Origin: JBPRGH01 sp051418055
Lineage (GTDB): Bacteria; Bacteroidota; Bacteroidia; Cytophagales; Cyclobacteriaceae
Reading direction: 5' to 3'
DNA: 27,289 bases
Assembly: GCA_051418055.1 (NCBI GenBank)
Contig: JBPRGH010000145.1
Coordinates: 1 to 27,289 of the forward strand
Below the pieces are notes generated by a model. The model saw only the letters and a program-made list of their open reading frames with translations, ran no database searches and was not told the origin of the DNA. A program made the position numbers and the translations under genes. Shown piece after piece: positions 16,004-23,296 of this stretch (positions within the stretch are counted from its first letter, which is position 1; every line of letters begins with the position of its first letter).

Positions 16004-17020
16004 ATGCAGTATAATTTTCAAAATCTTGTATTTGAGGGTGGGGGAGTAAAAGGTATCGCTTATGGCGGTGCTTTGGAGAAGCTGGAGCAAAAAGGTATCC
16101 TTTCAAATATAAAACGAGTGGCCGGCACCTCCGCCGGGGCAATAAACGCAACACTGCTGGCATTAGGATTTTCTCATAAGGAAGTATCCGATGTAATCGC
16201 AAACACCAACTTTAAAACTTTCGAAGATAAGAGCGGATGGTTTGTTCCGGAGATCACCAGGTTCTTTAAAACCTATGGGTGGTACAGAGGAAAGAAATTT
16301 TTAGACTGGATGGGCGATCTTATAGGAGAAAAAACAGGTGAGCAAAATTTTACATTTAAGGACCTGCATAAAAATATCACCAATGGAAAAGCCGGATTCA
16401 GGGACCTGTATATTGTAGCCACAAATTTATCAAAGCAGAAGTATATTCTTTTTTCCTATAAAACAACACCCGATGTACCCATAAGGGAAGCCGTAAGGAT
16501 GTCGATGTCGATTCCATTATACTTTCAGGCATTTCCTTATAAAAAAGATATAATGGCTGATGGTGGTGTAGCTTATAACTATCCGGTCAATCTTTTTGAC
16601 CATGTGGAATTCCTAAGTAATCCGGAGAACGGAGACCAGGTAAGTTATTCTCAAAAACAGGGTTATTGCTTCAATCATGAAACATTAGGCTTTCGGCTTG
16701 ACTCCACGCAGGTGATCAACTATGCATTGGATGACTGGTCATTGCAGCCTGTCGAGATCAGTGGGATTAAAGGATATTGCACCGGACTGATATCTTTTAT
16801 GATGGAGATGGCAAACAAACGGCACCTTCATCAAAACGACTGGAACCGCACCATATTTATTGATACACTGGATGTGATGACGACTGATTTTGATCTGAAG
16901 CCGGTTAAAATAGAAGCATTAATTGAAAGTGGCCGGAAAGGAGTAGTGAAATATTTTGAATGGAGGGATAAGGACCCGGAGTGGGGGACGAAACCTGCAA
17001 TGCCTGTTGAAGTCAATTGA
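16004..17020 (+). CDS. Patatin-like phospholipase
   Basis: The 338-residue protein has all patatin motifs: oxyanion loop GGGVKG (12-17), nucleophile elbow GTSAG with Ser43, and DGG with catalytic Asp186. SMSIPLYFQ (167-175) precedes the Asp as usual. There is no signal peptide. Patatins hydrolyse acyl esters of phospholipids with a Ser-Asp dyad. The bacterial ones act as housekeeping lipases, as toxins delivered to other cells, or as anti-phage effectors. The neighbours (nuclease, peptidoglycan hydrolase, membrane proteins) favour a degradative or competitive role. It lies 149 bp after the nuclease gene, with its own possible regulatory site. Confidence 0.92.
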   Translation: MQYNFQNLVFEGGGVKGIAYGGALEKLEQKGILSNIKRVAGTSAGAINATLLALGFSHKEVSDVIANTNFKTFEDKSGWFVPEITRFFKTYGWYRGKKFLDWMGDLIGEKTGEQNFTFKDLHKNITNGKAGFRDLYIVATNLSKQKYILFSYKTTPDVPIREAVRMSMSIPLYFQAFPYKKDIMADGGVAYNYPVNLFDHVEFLSNPENGDQVSYSQKQGYCFNHETLGFRLDSTQVINYALDDWSLQPVEISGIKGYCTGLISFMMEMANKRHLHQNDWNRTIFIDTLDVMTTDFDLKPVKIEALIESGRKGVVKYFEWRDKDPEWGTKPAMPVEVN

Positions 17021-17114
17021 TTTTTGAATTAATTACTTATTTAAAAAAGTACTTAATTAGCTAAAAATATTATTTAAGTTAAAATCAGATACTATTATCA
17101 AATCTTTATGAAAT

Positions 17115-18008
17115 ATGTTTTATATGAATACTAGCCTTGCATTAATAAGTTTAATGGTAATAGCAACATGTCTGCTTCTCTTAACTTTTCGTTTTGCATT
17201 CAATGCATCCTTTAGAAATGATGTTATTGCCGGAGATGGTGAAACAAGGGTATTAGGCGTTCTTTCTGTAAAAGGAGCTTTAATATTGGTTTTAATAATG
17301 GGGCTTACTGGTTCTATAATATTTCTTAGCAATTCAGTTGCGCCAGCTTTGACACCAAATAATATCGATCCGGAATCATCTAGCTGGTATGCCTTGGATA
17401 AAAATGGTAATTTTGCCCGAGCGAAACTTAATTATTCAGGGACTAAGCTAGATTTAGGGATTAATATTGATAGTTTAAATACCAAAGAACTGTTTACTAA
17501 TAACCAGCTGCAGGCGCTCAGTGATAATGGACAAATTTCCCTTCAGAAGAATGGTTACACATGGGGTACTCTTAAAAAAGAAAATTTAAATTCTTTATTT
17601 TTTAATGGGGTTATCCTAGGCGAAAAAAATCAACTTATAAATCGGGCATACTATAAAAAAACATTTACATTAACAGAAAACCGATGGCATCCTGCTTCTT
17701 TTGAACTTTTTGATCTTTATAAAATAGAAGTTAATATATTAAACGGAGAAACATATTATCAAATTAAAAATTCAGTTACGGATGAAGTAATATTTACTTC
17801 ATTAGGGAAAGAAAATGTTATAAATGCAGGAGAAAGTGATAAAGAAGAAACTTATAGAATATTTCATTCTTTTAAACATAAAAAAGAGTTCTTTTTGTTT
17901 AGGATAGATGCTGCAGATTTAAATCCGGATCAGTCTTTATTTAAAAGAAAAGTTGATCCATACATCACATTTATTGCAATACATTTAAAGCCGGAATTAA
18001 TCCTCTAA
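17115..18008 (+). CDS. Two-helix membrane protein with extracytoplasmic domain
   Basis: The 297-residue protein has two N-terminal transmembrane helices (about residues 6-26, SLALISLMVIATCLLLLTFRF, and 52-72, VKGALILVLIMGLTGSIIFLS). A 220-residue beta-rich soluble domain follows (WYALDKNGNFARAKLNY, NGVILGEKNQLINRAYYKKTF, HLKPELIL). I recognise no family. ATG 17124 is an alternative start. It follows the patatin gene on the same strand after 94 bp. By position it could be a partner or an immunity protein for the phospholipase, but nothing in its sequence proves this. Confidence 0.6.
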   Translation: MFYMNTSLALISLMVIATCLLLLTFRFAFNASFRNDVIAGDGETRVLGVLSVKGALILVLIMGLTGSIIFLSNSVAPALTPNNIDPESSSWYALDKNGNFARAKLNYSGTKLDLGINIDSLNTKELFTNNQLQALSDNGQISLQKNGYTWGTLKKENLNSLFFNGVILGEKNQLINRAYYKKTFTLTENRWHPASFELFDLYKIEVNILNGETYYQIKNSVTDEVIFTSLGKENVINAGESDKEETYRIFHSFKHKKEFFLFRIDAADLNPDQSLFKRKVDPYITFIAIHLKPELIL

Positions 18009-18064
18009 TTAGAATATTTTCCTAGGCGACCTTTGGATGTCCCTTGAACGGACCAAATGGTTGC

Positions 18065-18196
18065 CAACGGTCCGCAGCTAAGAAACATGGGGCATTTCGG
18101 AATTCGTCACTGTTCACCGAAACAGAACTTAGCTACGGAGAACGGACTTTGCTTTTACCACTGTCCGCCCCATGTTTTCTTAGATGCTGTTGTGGG
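18065..18196 (-). repeat. attC-like imperfect palindrome, site 1
   Basis: The arms CTAAGAAACATGGGGC (18078-18093) and 18167-18183 are complementary with one extra T. They are flanked by outer boxes CAAC (18065-18068) and GTTG (18189-18192), separated from the arms by unpaired bases. Inside are two small hairpins, TTTCGG/CCGAAA (18095-18100, 18117-18122) and CGGAC/GTCCG (18143-18147, 18163-18167). Outer RYYYAAC/GTTRRRY-like boxes plus inner arms with extrahelical bases are the layout of integron attC sites. Site 2 at 19874-20005 shares both the layout and stretches of the interior. It lies directly downstream of the reverse ankyrin gene, where a cassette attC would be. Confidence 0.55.
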
Positions 18197-18215
18197 TAGT
18201 GGGGTTATTTGTCCA

Positions 18216-18935
18216 TTATTTTAATTTGCCCTCTAAATATCTTTTCACTTCTTTATGATCGTCCTTTTCAGCAATGCTTATAGCAGTGTCTCCATTGTCC
18301 ATCTTAAGGTTAATTTTCGCCCCGCTTTCTACCAATAACTTTACTAATTTCAAGTTTCCCCTGTGTGCAGCAGAATGCAAAGCTGTAACGTTTTGCATTT
18401 GTGTCGCATTTATATTTACTCCGTATTCAATCAGCAATTTACACAACTCGTAGTTTTCTTTTGCCACTGCCGAATGTAGAGCATTCACCTTAGAAGGGTT
18501 TGTTGCTTCCAAATTAGGGTTAGCACCGTTTTCAAGAAGCAATTTTGCGATTTCCGTTTGATCAAAAAATGCGGCTAAGGATAAAGGTGTAAAACCGTCA
18601 TTTGAGTACTGATTCACATAACTTCTATCTTGCATCACAGAATCATTTACAAAGTCGATTTTCCCACTTACTATTGCTTCATGGAACGTAAATGACTCCT
18701 TAAGTTCTTTTGCCTTGCTAAAAGCTTCTTTTATTCCGCTATATGCGATAATTAACAGGCCTGAACTTTTGTTTTCATCCTTTTCGTCTAAAATCTTTGG
18801 ATGTTCAGTAATCATAGTTATGATTTTATCTGCTTCTTTATTTTTTATGAATGTCTTGAGCGAATCGATCATATCATTTGCTTTTATAGTTGTTGAAAAA
18901 ATTAAGGCAAAAATCAAAATTCCTATTTTCTTCAT
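18216..18935 (-). CDS. Exported ankyrin-repeat protein
   Basis: From the ATG at 18935 the product is 239 residues and begins with a signal peptide (MKKIGILIFALIFSTTIKA). The longer frame (to 18977) would bury it behind 14 extra residues. The C-terminal half has three to four ankyrin repeats (DGFTPLSLAAFFDQTEIAKL, VNALHSAVAKENYELCKLL, VTALHSAAHRGNLKLVKLL, NGDTAISIAEK). Ankyrin repeats mediate protein-protein contacts, here in the periplasm or outside the cell. The AraC regulator gene ends 49 bp upstream in the same direction, so the two form one transcription unit and probably one mobile cassette. Confidence 0.8.
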   Translation of the reverse strand: MKKIGILIFALIFSTTIKANDMIDSLKTFIKNKEADKIITMITEHPKILDEKDENKSSGLLIIAYSGIKEAFSKAKELKESFTFHEAIVSGKIDFVNDSVMQDRSYVNQYSNDGFTPLSLAAFFDQTEIAKLLLENGANPNLEATNPSKVNALHSAVAKENYELCKLLIEYGVNINATQMQNVTALHSAAHRGNLKLVKLLVESGAKINLKMDNGDTAISIAEKDDHKEVKRYLEGKLK

Positions 18936-18984
18936 GTCTTCAGATTTTTTTACAAAAATAGAATGACCATAAGCCAATTATTTC

Positions 18985-19827
18985 CTATGTATCACCTTTT
19001 TTGCGAAGTGCAATAGGTGACAGTCCAACTACATTTTTGAAGTAATAACTGAAATTGCTCAAACTTGAATACCCAAGAGATATTGCTATCTCAGTTACAC
19101 TTTTATCTGTTTCAATGATTTGCCGTTTTGCTTCCATTATTTTTAGTTGTGTTATGTATTGGAAAGGGCGAATATTAAAAATTTGACTAAAGTTTCTCAA
19201 TAAGTGGTTTTCCGAAAGCATAGCTACTTGGGATATTTTCTTCAAGGTCAAGTTTTCAGAGTAATTACAGTCAATAAAGTCTTTGGCATAAAGCAGTCTC
19301 CTGTATATTTCTTCTCTGGTGCTTTTCTTTTTTGAAGATAACTTCTTAGCCTCATTTAGGGACTCATCATTCTGAAAAAGAATAGCATTCAACAGTGTAA
19401 AATAGAATTCTTCCTTTTCTATTTCTGACATGGTTCGCAGGGATGATTCTCTTCCGTGAAGTAAGATTTTGGAAACATCTCCTCTATGCAGATAATTTCT
19501 TTCAAGTAATTTAATTCTTCCTGCTCTTTTAATTGAAAAATCAAGAAGCTGTTCTTCTGATGAGTTTAATTCTGAAACGATTTGGTAAACAAATTCGGGG
19601 GTAAAGAAAATACAAAATGACTCTATAGGGGAGCTATTGTCTATGGTTAAATTGTAGTTAGTGCAATCATTCAGAATCAAATAGTTCATTTCGTTAACGT
19701 CATATTCACGCTGTTGTACCCGGTACTTAGCGGATCCATTATAAAAGGATTTAATGGAAAGAAAGCAATCACCCGACCACTGGTATTGGCAGGCTTGCTG
19801 ATGAATCATGAAATTATTCCCAATCAT
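18985..19827 (-). CDS. AraC/XylS-family transcriptional regulator
   Basis: The 280-residue protein has a beta-rich N-terminal sensing part (residues 1-100) and a C-terminal double helix-turn-helix at about 185-278. Helix units are LKKISQVAMLSENHLLRNFSQ and VTEIAISLGYSSLSNFSYYFK, followed by the family signature G.SP...R. It binds DNA and probably activates nearby genes, most likely the co-directional ankyrin gene 49 bp downstream of its stop. A second Met (residue 7) is an alternative start. The gene pair lies between two attC-like sites. Confidence 0.9.
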   Translation of the reverse strand: MIGNNFMIHQQACQYQWSGDCFLSIKSFYNGSAKYRVQQREYDVNEMNYLILNDCTNYNLTIDNSSPIESFCIFFTPEFVYQIVSELNSSEEQLLDFSIKRAGRIKLLERNYLHRGDVSKILLHGRESSLRTMSEIEKEEFYFTLLNAILFQNDESLNEAKKLSSKKKSTREEIYRRLLYAKDFIDCNYSENLTLKKISQVAMLSENHLLRNFSQIFNIRPFQYITQLKIMEAKRQIIETDKSVTEIAISLGYSSLSNFSYYFKNVVGLSPIALRKKGDT

Positions 19828-19873
19828 TACCTTTTTTTGTTTTTCGTTTTAGAGCGGGATCTTTCCACCATTA

Positions 19874-20005
19874 CCCACAACGCCAAGGCTATACACTGTA
19901 GGGGAGTTTCGAAGTGAATAATTGTCCCCCGAAATAAAAGTAGCTAAAAGAACCGAACTAACCTACACCACTGCACCCCCTATAGTGTATAGCTAATGTT
20001 ATGTG
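19874..20005 (-). repeat. attC-like imperfect palindrome, site 2
   Basis: The arms GCTATACACTGTAGGGG (19888-19904) and CCCCTATAGTGTATAGC (19977-19993) match at 16 of 17 positions. Outer boxes CCCACAAC (19874-19881) and GTTATGTG (19998-20005) flank them. Inside, TTTCG/CGAAA (19907-19911, 19930-19934) repeats a hairpin of site 1, and AGTAGCTA, GAACCGAAC and CACCACTG parallel the interior of site 1. The distance between outer boxes is nearly the same (about 121 against 125 bp). It lies just downstream of the reverse gene at 20029-20700. Confidence 0.55.
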
Positions 20006-20745
20006 CTGCCGCTTTATTTGCAGGATCTTCAGTTTAAGTTATATATTAATTTATTGGTTTCCTTTATTTCAATTCCAGTTAAATGATGACTTAAAATTGC
20101 ATCTTTTAATCTCTCTGAAATATAAATATCCCCATCAAAATAAGGTATTACAAATAAATCTGGAAAATTAAACTTCTTGTTTAATACTAATTTATCCGAT
20201 TTAATAATTTTCAGGTTTCCTAATTCAACTTTAGCGGAATCTAATTCTTGAAATGAATTAAAACTAATATTTTCTAACCTTTTAAGTCCTTTCTTAATAT
20301 AAAAATTTGACTCATTAAATTTTATTGCTTCCAGAATATCAATACCAAGTAAATGAAACCAAAAATAATTATCTATTAAATTTTCATTATATCTAATTGT
20401 TGCAGGATAATAAGCATGTGTAGAAATATTAAATTTTTCTATTACATTTTTAAATCTGGTACTTATTAACAATCCATATGCAGATATCGCTGATGTGCTA
20501 ATTACATCTGTTAATTTGGAGTCACTATGTAGGTTGAAGTAGTTTAAGTCAGGAAGAAAATTAGGAAAACAATGAAATTTCAAGCAATGTACCGAATTAG
20601 GAGAATCAAAGTTATACCCATCTCTTAATCCATCAGTTTGTGGATATGTTCGTCCGGTTTCTATTGTACCCGCTGCTTCTTTGATTATATAATATTTCAT
20701 TAAATTCTTTAGATGCAATTTTATTTATAAAGCGGTTGCACATAA
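19999..20745. mobile_element. Cassette-like unit bounded by inverted TTATGTGC/GCACATAA ends
   Basis: TTATGTGCTGCCGCTTTAT (19999-20017) and ATAAAGCGGTTGCACATAA (20727-20745) are inverted repeats matching at 17 of 19 positions, lying close to both ends of a single gene. The left copy overlaps the outer box of attC-like site 2. This is what one expects of a mobile single-gene cassette. No recombinase gene is adjacent. Confidence 0.45.
20029..20700 (-). CDS. Hypothetical protein resembling Imm11 (DUF1629) immunity proteins
   Basis: From the ATG at 20700 the product is 223 residues and starts MKYYIIKEA; the frame could start six residues earlier. The size, the KYY start, the middle region (LLISTRFKNVIEKFNI, IRYNENLIDNYFWFHLLGID) and the end (VIPYFDGDIYISERLKDAI, HLTGIEI) fit the Imm11/DUF1629 pattern of polymorphic-toxin immunity proteins. 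That family is named from memory of its pattern, not from a search. No cognate toxin lies nearby, so it would be an orphan immunity gene carried on a cassette. Confidence 0.55.
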   Translation of the reverse strand: MKYYIIKEAAGTIETGRTYPQTDGLRDGYNFDSPNSVHCLKFHCFPNFLPDLNYFNLHSDSKLTDVISTSAISAYGLLISTRFKNVIEKFNISTHAYYPATIRYNENLIDNYFWFHLLGIDILEAIKFNESNFYIKKGLKRLENISFNSFQELDSAKVELGNLKIIKSDKLVLNKKFNFPDLFVIPYFDGDIYISERLKDAILSHHLTGIEIKETNKLIYNLN

Positions 20746-20987
20746 CGTATGTGTAAACGCTATTGCGTTTATATCGCTTATATTATTTCTGCCGCAAGTA
20801 ATTGAAAAACAAAATGATATCCGATTGCAAATAGATATATTTTTTTCGCATGTTTTTGTTTTTTTATTAATTACCTGCCAAAGCTCCGCCCGGTCAGTCC
20901 CACAACATGAATTAAATGGTAGGTTGACTGCGCAATACCCTTTAAAGTAGAAAAAATATTTTTAAATAAGGAAGAATTATGTACATT

Positions 20988-21089
20988 TTATATTGCCCTT
21001 AGCGATACCTTTCTCATTGCTGAAGCAATCAGATCAGGAGGTATTGAAATTATCCCCAGGTTATTCATAAATAATGACATAATTACCAT
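20988..21089 (-). pseudogene. Remnant of a potassium-channel-like gene, copy 1
   Basis: The 33-residue reverse ORF contains NNLGIISIPPDLIASAMRK, which resembles the last pore-lining helix of voltage-gated K+ channels (pattern G.GI..IP.G..AS). The same stretch recurs at 23888-24008. The rest of the channel is absent, so it cannot be functional. Confidence 0.35.
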
Positions 21090-21179
21090 GAATTGATATT
21101 CTTAGTTTGTTGATATGTTCGCTAGTTGCTAGAAGCAGCTATTTTAATTAAAGTAGGTGTTTTTGCTATTCAATGTCAA

Positions 21180-21195
21180 TACCCAAGGTTGGGTA
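21180..21195. promoter_or_regulatory. TACCCAAGGTTGGGTA palindrome, copy 3
   Basis: This is the same 16 bp sequence as at 6790-6805. No gene start lies within 100 bp on either strand, so here it may mark a decayed promoter region or be a dispersed palindrome. Confidence 0.45.
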
Positions 21196-21351
21196 TATTT
21201 ATATATATGCATTAGGAATAATCTCAGATAATATAAATAGTGCGTTAAATAGCGCCTGAATCAGAGATACTACAATAAATATATAGCATCCGGAAATGTA
21301 TGAATCAGTAATTTAGGCAGGATCAAAAGGCTGATCTTAGCGTAAATATAA

Positions 21352-21379
21352 AAAGCCCCGGCTACCACCCCGGGGCTTT
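21352..21379. terminator. Bidirectional GC-rich terminator
   Basis: AAAGCCCCGG (21352-21361) and CCGGGGCTTT (21370-21379) form a perfect 10 bp stem, flanked by A-runs and T-rich sequence. There is no gene immediately before it on either strand. Confidence 0.65.
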
Positions 21380-21652
21380 ATATCGGATATCTCTTTTGAT
21401 ACCCTTAAGCAGTCAATCCAAACCAATCGTAACGGAATTACAACCGATTCATGCGGTAAGATGGTTATTTTAGATGAATTATCAAATTCCTAATGATCAT
21501 ATTTCTTACTTTTTGATGTAAGCTTTTAATACTATTTTCGATGATCTTTTATAGGAATTTTAAAAACAGAATTAATTTCGATGCTAATTAAGCAGAATAG
21601 AACTTGTGCCAGATGAACAACTTTCACTATTGATTAGCCAAATATTTAATTT

Positions 21653-21683
21653 AAATAAAAAATCCGGCCTTTAAGACCGGATT
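21653..21683 (-). terminator. Terminator of the small membrane-protein gene
   Basis: AATCCGG (21661-21667) and CCGGATT (21677-21683) form the stem. On the reverse strand it is followed by TTTTATTT, seven bases past the stop codon of the gene at 21690-21848. Confidence 0.75.
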
Positions 21684-21689
21684 AATTCC

Positions 21690-21848
21690 CTAGCGCAAGG
21701 CTTTATCTATAAGCGCCAGAGCAGAGAAAAAAGCAACCCCGATTGCAATTGCATTGACAAACTTTGCAGTTTCGCCATAAACTGTTACGCAATGGTTTTT
21801 GGCACAAACAGTGGCTCTTTCCCTTTTAACAGGATAATTATTTCTCAT
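21690..21848 (-). CDS. Tiny protein with one membrane helix (52 residues)
   Basis: The N-terminal half is hydrophilic and basic with two Cys (VKRERATVCAKNHC). The C-terminal half is a predicted transmembrane helix (FVNAIAIGVAFFSALALI) ending DKALR, so it may be tail-anchored. A proper terminator follows, which supports a real gene. It is unrecognised; small membrane peptides of this size include regulators and TA toxins, but nothing here decides. Confidence 0.5.
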   Translation of the reverse strand: MRNNYPVKRERATVCAKNHCVTVYGETAKFVNAIAIGVAFFSALALIDKALR

Positions 21849-21917
21849 ATATCTCTATTTAAAAGTTTTACAAAACCCTCACATTCCCGGAGGGACTCGG
21901 GTAAAAGCTACTGCTCG

Positions 21918-22091
21918 CTATTTTTCCCTGCGAACGCCTTTAAATTTTCCGCCTGAAGTTTTCACATCCATAAACCGGCCCGTGTTAGCATCACGCTTAA
22001 CCCATTGGCCTGTTACAGGATTTTGAACCTGGCTTCTTTCACGGACAGCTCCCTTACGGGCATTGTCTCCGGTTGGTTTATTAACTGCCAT
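21918..22091 (-). CDS. Conserved small basic protein (57 residues)
   Basis: The start MAVNKPTGDNARKGAVRERS and the end GGKFKGVRREK match a small family I have seen in many bacteria, always about 55-65 residues (KPTGDNARKGAV..RSQ, TKR...TGRFMD, KFKGVRRE). There is no membrane segment or signal. Its function is unknown; the high Arg/Lys content suggests nucleic-acid binding. It lies 69 bp upstream of the small membrane-protein gene on the same strand, so the two may be co-transcribed. Confidence 0.75.
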   Translation of the reverse strand: MAVNKPTGDNARKGAVRERSQVQNPVTGQWVKRDANTGRFMDVKTSGGKFKGVRREK

Positions 22092-22129
22092 TTTGCAAAT
22101 AATTTAACCTTGAATAAACAATTTTAAAC

Positions 22130-22268
22130 TGAGGCGTTTATTCCTATAGCCCGAGGAATATTGGGCAAACAGATATTTTCTGCTACCTTAGCAGATAATT
22201 AATTTAGGCGACCAAACTTAAATATAATTATCAGGTCGAAGCACTATTCCATTAGCTTCGGTTTTTTT
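22130..22268 (+). ncRNA. Possible small RNA ended by an orphan terminator
   Basis: CGAAGC (22237-22242) pairs with GCTTCG (22255-22260) and is followed by GTTTTTTTA, a good + strand terminator. No + strand gene precedes it; both neighbouring genes are on the reverse strand. A second hairpin TCTGCT-ACCTT-AGCAGA lies at 22179-22195. The 5' end is a guess. The alternative is that it only blocks antisense transcription into the toxin-antitoxin operon. Confidence 0.3.
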
Positions 22269-22276
22269 ATTTTGAT

Positions 22277-23296
22277 CTAAACCTCCTTAAGTTCAAATCC
22301 ATAATTTTTATAGCTAATCCGATTTCGTTCCTTCTCATTTTCTTGCCAAGCAATTTCTTTATGGCTTTTTTCAATTACATCTTTTGGATAAAGATCTTTG
22401 AATTCATCTAATATTTTTGACATAATTTCAATTTCAAACTCTTCAAATAATTCTTGTTTAAAATCGGTTTTAGGACTAAATCTAGACCCATAATTGCCGG
22501 AATGTGTTTGATAATAATCACGTTGTACAATATCACCATAGCTGATCTCATTATACATTTCATCAAATTTTGAAGGAACAGGACCCATTTGAATAGCTCG
22601 ATACTCTAATCCTGAAATCCCATAGCCAGAATGTTTGAACGCTAGGAAATCACTATAAAATAAGAGCTTATTCAATTTTGTCTTCCATGTCTCAGTACGT
22701 TCAGAAAAAAAGAGGATCATATATGATATCTTTTCTAAATTTGGTAATCGATAACCTGTAAACTCATCAGGAACGATAACATCAAATAATCTTCCAATCA
22801 GCAAAGTTGAAAACCTGTTTTTTTCTTTCTCCTCAATTAAGACATTTACTCTTTTAGTAAGTTTTTTAAAATCTTTCTCACCTATTACTTCCTGACTGGA
22901 TCTGAGAAATTTTTTAAATTCATATGGATCATCAGCTGCTAGAATTAATCGACCATTTCCTACACTGGGCACCTCCCCTTGTTCATAAAGCCGGTAACTA
23001 TTTGTTCCCAAACCCAAAATACTGGACATTTTAGAAGCAGAAATTTCATATTTATTTCTTATCCTTCTTATTTGATCAGGAAATGGCAATCCGAATCTAT
23101 CGCGATATTGATTGTAAACCTGGTTTAAATTCACCTGATCAATTTCATCAGTTGTAAATTCATCACCAGTACCTGTACATTGATAATAATGTTCTGTTAT
23201 TTCAAATTCCTCCTTCCGGAATTCTTTGGAAGTCTTCTTCCTTACAAGAACAGCATCATTATCACTAAAAGGACTCGCAATTTTTTCTTTGATCAT
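22277..23296 (-). CDS. MqsA-type antitoxin with HTH and Panacea (DUF4065/SocA) domain
   Basis: The 339-residue protein is built of three parts. A degenerate MqsA-like N-terminus reads YYQCTGTGDEFTTDE, with only one of the usual zinc Cys. A helix-turn-helix lies at about residues 75-125 (PDQIRRIRNKYEISASKMSS, LGTNSYRLYEQG). The C-terminal Panacea domain covers about 185-330 (LNKLLFYSDFLAFKHSGYGISGLEYRA, MGPVPSKFDEMY). Panacea is known as an antitoxin domain found with many unrelated toxins. It neutralises the toxin encoded just upstream and represses the operon through its HTH. Its ATG overlaps the toxin stop (ATGA), so translation is coupled. Confidence 0.85.
   Translation of the reverse strand: MIKEKIASPFSDNDAVLVRKKTSKEFRKEEFEITEHYYQCTGTGDEFTTDEIDQVNLNQVYNQYRDRFGLPFPDQIRRIRNKYEISASKMSSILGLGTNSYRLYEQGEVPSVGNGRLILAADDPYEFKKFLRSSQEVIGEKDFKKLTKRVNVLIEEKEKNRFSTLLIGRLFDVIVPDEFTGYRLPNLEKISYMILFFSERTETWKTKLNKLLFYSDFLAFKHSGYGISGLEYRAIQMGPVPSKFDEMYNEISYGDIVQRDYYQTHSGNYGSRFSPKTDFKQELFEEFEIEIMSKILDEFKDLYPKDVIEKSHKEIAWQENEKERNRISYKNYGFELKEV

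Larger units (their letters stand above)
20746..21689. other. Mostly non-coding stretch with hairpins and a gene remnant
   Basis: The hairpin TGTAAACGC...GCGTTTATA lies at about 20752-20771, directly right of the cassette end, and CAGTC...GACTG surrounds a CCCACAAC box near 20895-20928. A channel-like remnant (20988-21089), the third TACCC/GGGTA palindrome (21180-21195) and a terminator (21352-21379) are listed separately. I see nothing else between 21380 and 21660. Confidence 0.45.

Noticed and set aside
15855..16202. Reverse ORF of 115 residues opposite the patatin start
   Set aside because: Composition is Leu/Arg/Pro-rich without domains, and it overlaps the strongly supported patatin motifs; a frame shadow.
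17047..17054. AAGTACTT upstream of the 17115 gene as a third Xre site
   Set aside because: A single 8 bp palindrome in A/T-rich DNA is expected by chance, and there is no second half-site at the 26 bp spacing.
18715..18966. 83-residue + ORF opposite the ankyrin gene
   Set aside because: Antisense shadow of the signal peptide and first half of the ankyrin protein.
20739..20930. Third attC-like site right of the Imm11-like gene
   Set aside because: CACATAAC and CCCACAAC boxes and small hairpins are present, but there are no long complementary arms or shared interior as in sites 1 and 2.
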